Assembly: GCA_019090295.1 (NCBI GenBank)
Contig: JAHRWG010000312.1
Span: 1 to 8,377 of the forward strand
Source of the DNA: Cycloclasticus sp.
GTDB taxonomy: Bacteria > Pseudomonadota > Gammaproteobacteria > Methylococcales > Cycloclasticaceae
Direction of reading: 5' to 3'
DNA length: 8,377 bases
The notes under the pieces were generated by a model. It saw only the letters and a list, made by a program, of their open reading frames with translations, was not told the DNA's origin and did no database searches. The position numbers were made by a program, and so were the translations under genes. Shown here piece by piece: positions 6,280 through 8,377 of this stretch; the first letter of the stretch is position 1, and each line of letters starts with the position of its first letter.

Positions 6280-7027
6280 CTTCATTACAACCCAGCACCG
6301 CTTCACTCAATATATTCGAAACCCCAACAATGCGCCTCCCCCTAGCGATATTGAAAAACGTCGCGCCGATATTTACCGAGACCTCTTCTTCAATAACTTA
6401 CAAGGTTTCTTAGCCGATAATTTCCCCGTACTTCGGCAAATTTCAAGCGATGAATATTGGAACTCATTAGTCCAAGATTTTTTTTCTCACCACCAAAGTA
6501 GCAGCCCTTATTTTGCCCAAATCCCTGCCGAGTTTATTGCTTTTTTACAAACCGAGCGCGCAAACAACCCAGCCTCCTCAGACGATCAGCCATTCTTATT
6601 GGAGCTCTGCCATTATGAATGGGCCGAACTCGTTGCAGCAACCGCGGATGGCGATCAGCAAAGCAAACCTAACAGTAGCCTAATCGAAGAGGCAGTACTG
6701 TGTTTATCCTTCAGCGCATATCCCCTTACCTACCAATATCCCGTTCATACTATCTCGCCAGACTCACTTCCTTGCGAGCTGCCTGAACAACCCAGCTACC
6801 TAATTGTTTACCGTAACGATCGTGATGAAGTGGTGTTTCTAGAAACTAACCCGATGACCCACGCCTTACTCGAAAAGCTCAGCAATAACACTCAAGAAAG
6901 CTGTGAAGCTATTTTAAATACATTGGCCGAGGACATGCAGCACCCTAAACCTAAGGTTGTTATTGAAGGCGGGCTTAACATTATTAGAGAATTTATTGAA
7001 CGCGGGGTTATTGTTGCCGTCACTTAA
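6266..7027 (+). CDS. hvfC: HvfC-family (DUF2063) RiPP maturation partner
   Basis: The product is 253 residues when read from the GTG at 6266. The N-terminal DUF2063 domain begins with a helix (FITTQHRFTQYIRNP, 6-20). It continues with the hallmark segment RRADIYRDLFFNNLQGFLAD (32-51), followed by NFPVLRQI and, later, LLELCHYEWAE (111-121). The C-terminal half is the mixed alpha/beta domain with YLIVYRNDRDEVVFLE (178-193) and ALLEKL. Proteins of this family bind the precursor and present it to the MNIO enzyme, so the role with HvfB on HvfA is inferred from family and order. The start was set at GTG because it gives the usual distance to the first conserved helix and has an AAGAG nearby; the longer TTG version adds 17 lysine-rich residues not expected in the family. 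The gene overlaps hvfB by 14 bases, suggesting translational coupling. Confidence 0.9.
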   Translation: MDTPSFITTQHRFTQYIRNPNNAPPPSDIEKRRADIYRDLFFNNLQGFLADNFPVLRQISSDEYWNSLVQDFFSHHQSSSPYFAQIPAEFIAFLQTERANNPASSDDQPFLLELCHYEWAELVAATADGDQQSKPNSSLIEEAVLCLSFSAYPLTYQYPVHTISPDSLPCELPEQPSYLIVYRNDRDEVVFLETNPMTHALLEKLSNNTQESCEAILNTLAEDMQHPKPKVVIEGGLNIIREFIERGVIVAVT

Positions 7028-7188
7028 ACCTTATTAACTTAGTGTCTAGTGGTACTGAGATCTTAGACCAACCATTAATAATATACATCGCAGTGCTTTT
7101 TAGAGTTTGGCGTGGTGTGGGCACTGCTTAGCAGCTGCTCCAGTCATCTCAAAAATAATGAGGAGACTTAAACATCAGCACCAATTCG

Positions 7189-7224
7189 ACGCCCAATTTT
7201 AAATCCTCATAAAGGGGCGTTTTT
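7189..7224 (+). terminator. Probable terminator downstream of hvfC
   Basis: A G/C-rich 6-bp stem (ACGCCC 7189-7194 with GGGCGT 7215-7220) is followed at once by four more T, giving five T in all at 7220-7224. The 20-base loop is long for an intrinsic terminator, and the stem lies about 160 bases beyond the hvfC stop. It is a plausible end for the hvf transcript, but weaker than the other terminators in this window. Confidence 0.45.
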
Positions 7225-7323
7225 AAATCACCACTTACCCCACAAGCTGCTCAATTCAATCGCCTTCAGCACATTATCAATAAAATCACCTGTTTTCTAA
7301 TGAGCCTAGGAATCTAATACGCC

Positions 7324-7329
7324 TATAAT
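7324..7329 (+). promoter_or_regulatory. Probable -10 box of the hemL promoter
   Basis: A perfect TATAAT lies 30 bases before the hemL ATG, which would give a leader of about 25 bases. No good -35 hexamer is present 16-18 bases upstream (the best-spaced window reads TGAGCC), so the promoter may be weak or activator-dependent. Confidence 0.45.
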
Positions 7330-7359
7330 AAGTTCATTTCAATACAAGCTAATATCATC

Positions 7360-8377
7360 ATGAGCAATCCATCACTTTTCGAACAGGCAGAACTTTCCAT
7401 ACCGGGTGGCGTTAATTCACCCGTTCGCGCATTCAAGGGGGTCGGTGGTGAGCCTATTTTCATTGACCATGCCAAGGGCGCTTATATTGTTGACACCCAA
7501 GGCAAGCAATACATTGATTATGTCGGTTCATGGGGCCCAATGGTATTAGGCCATAGCCACCCTGCTGTTGTTGATGCCGTTAAGCAGGCGGCTGAAAAGG
7601 GCTTAAGTTTTGGCGCACCAACGGTTATTGAAACCCGTATGGCTGAAAAAGTTTGCAGCCTAGTGCCTAGTATCGAGAAAGTAAGAATGGTGAGTTCTGG
7701 AACAGAAGCCACTATGAGCGCCATCCGTTTAGCACGTGGCTTTACGGGGCGTGACAACATTATAAAGTTTGAAGGCTGCTACCACGGCCATTCCGACTCG
7801 CTATTGGTTAAAGCTGGCTCTGGCGCATTGACCTTTGGCGTACCCAGTTCACCGGGCGTTCCAGCAGCACTGGCAGACCATACATTAACCCTCCCTTATA
7901 ACGATAGCAACGCCATAAGCCAGTGCTTAAACGAGCAAGGCGACAGTGTTGCTTGCATCATCGTTGAGCCGGTTGCTGGCAATATGAACTGCATTCCACC
8001 CGAACAAGGTTTTTTAAACACCCTCAGAAGCCTCTGCGACGAATACGGCATTGTCTTAATATTTGATGAGGTGATGAGTGGTTTTCGCGTCGCTCTTGGT
8101 GGTGCACAACAGCTGTACGGTGTAACACCTGACCTCACTACACTAGGAAAAGTTATTGGTGGCGGTATGCCCGTTGGTGCATTTGGTGGCCGAGCAGACA
8201 TTATGGCGCAACTCGCACCAGAAGGCCCTATATATCAAGCCGGAACACTGTCCGGAAACCCTCTGGCCATGGCAGCTGGGCTTACTACTTTAGAGCTAGT
8301 TAGTCAGCCTGAGTTTTATAACCATTTAGAACAACGTACCCACCAGTTAGTCGATGGGCTACAACGGCTTGCTGACG
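7360..8377 (+). CDS. hemL: Glutamate-1-semialdehyde 2,1-aminomutase, 3'-truncated by the window
   Basis: The frame is open from ATG 7360 to the window end and gives 339 of the expected ~426 residues. HemL is a cytoplasmic PLP enzyme that converts glutamate-1-semialdehyde to 5-aminolevulinate, the last step of the C5 route to heme and other tetrapyrroles. The N-terminus has the family signature [12 protein letters not shown] (14-25). PLP-site residues include SSGTEA (112-117), the YHGHSD loop (141-146), Asp236 in FDEVMSGFR and the Schiff-base Lys264 in [30 protein letters not shown] (295-307) supplies the phosphate-contacting Thr and the substrate loop. There is no good Shine-Dalgarno before the ATG, but the N-terminal match fixes the start. 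It is probably transcribed from its own promoter (TATAAT at 7324). Its position beside hvfABC is not known to be functional. Confidence 0.97.
   Translation, partial: MSNPSLFEQAELSIPGGVNSPVRAFKGVGGEPIFIDHAKGAYIVDTQGKQYIDYVGSWGPMVLGHSHPAVVDAVKQAAEKGLSFGAPTVIETRMAEKVCSLVPSIEKVRMVSSGTEATMSAIRLARGFTGRDNIIKFEGCYHGHSDSLLVKAGSGALTFGVPSSPGVPAALADHTLTLPYNDSNAISQCLNEQGDSVACIIVEPVAGNMNCIPPEQGFLNTLRSLCDEYGIVLIFDEVMSGFRVALGGAQQLYGVTPDLTTLGKVIGGGMPVGAFGGRADIMAQLAPEGPIYQAGTLSGNPLAMAAGLTTLELVSQPEFYNHLEQRTHQLVDGLQRLAD

Larger units (their letters stand above)
7028..7359. other. Gene-free gap between hvfC and hemL with several inverted repeats
   Basis: No ORF here has coding support; the longest reads are short and interrupted in all frames. 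Inverted repeats are visible: GTCTA/TAGAC (7044-7048 with 7064-7068), GCAGTGC/GCACTGC (7090-7096 with 7121-7127), ATGAGGA/TCCTCAT (7158-7164 with 7204-7210) and ACGCCC/GGGCGT (7189-7194 with 7215-7220). The last two interleave, so they cannot both form as simple hairpins. On the minus strand, short protein-like stretches in different frames are broken by stops, which could be a decayed gene or a dispersed intergenic repeat. The right end holds the likely hemL promoter. Confidence 0.5.

Noticed and set aside
7518..8201. Minus-strand open frames (7518-7760, 7896-8201) inside hemL
   Set aside because: They are antisense to hemL, whose plus-strand frame is continuous and carries all PLP-site motifs.

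Overview
The window is a stretch of gammaproteobacterial chromosome with moderate to low GC. Most of its proteins (Rho, thioredoxin, RhlB, YrfG, Nth, HemL) read as close full-length relatives of the E. coli proteins. The order rhlB (diverging) - trxA - rho is the same as in E. coli. The flanking order (purD before rho; yrfG, nth and an hvf cluster before hemL) differs from E. coli. That suits a free-living marine gammaproteobacterium, perhaps near Methylophaga or Cycloclasticus, but the genus is a guess.

Layout, left to right. Positions 1-159 hold the 3' end of purD (+). A symmetric terminator (177-209) serves both purD and the opposing rho gene (226-1482, -). A 175-base leader holding the trxA terminator and two small hairpins separates rho from trxA (1658-1984, -, GTG start). 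A 142-base divergent intergenic region leads to rhlB (2127-3395, +). RhlB converges on the HAD nucleotidase gene yrfG (3403-4056, -) with only 7 bases between the two stops. A second divergent intergenic region leads to nth (4256-4891, +).

The most interesting part is 5051-7027 (+), a compact three-gene cluster. The first gene encodes a secreted peptide of 117 residues with a Sec signal and four near-identical cysteine repeats (EGKCG/EAKCG). It is followed by a DUF692 (MNIO, multinuclear non-heme iron) enzyme and a DUF2063 partner protein. This is the hvfABC architecture: HvfB and HvfC convert cysteines of EGKCG motifs in HvfA to oxazolone/thioamide groups that bind copper. The DoxX-type membrane protein (hvfD) often found with such clusters is absent here.

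A 332-base gene-free gap (7028-7359) follows. It contains several inverted repeats, a terminator-like hairpin and a perfect TATAAT box. Then comes hemL (7360 to the window end, +), truncated by the window at residue 339 of about 426.

Functionally, the left half is core RNA metabolism (Rho, RhlB), redox (TrxA), nucleotide metabolism (PurD, YrfG) and base-excision repair (Nth). The right half is a copper-binding RiPP cluster next to a tetrapyrrole biosynthesis gene. No tRNA, rRNA, CRISPR array or intact mobile element was seen.
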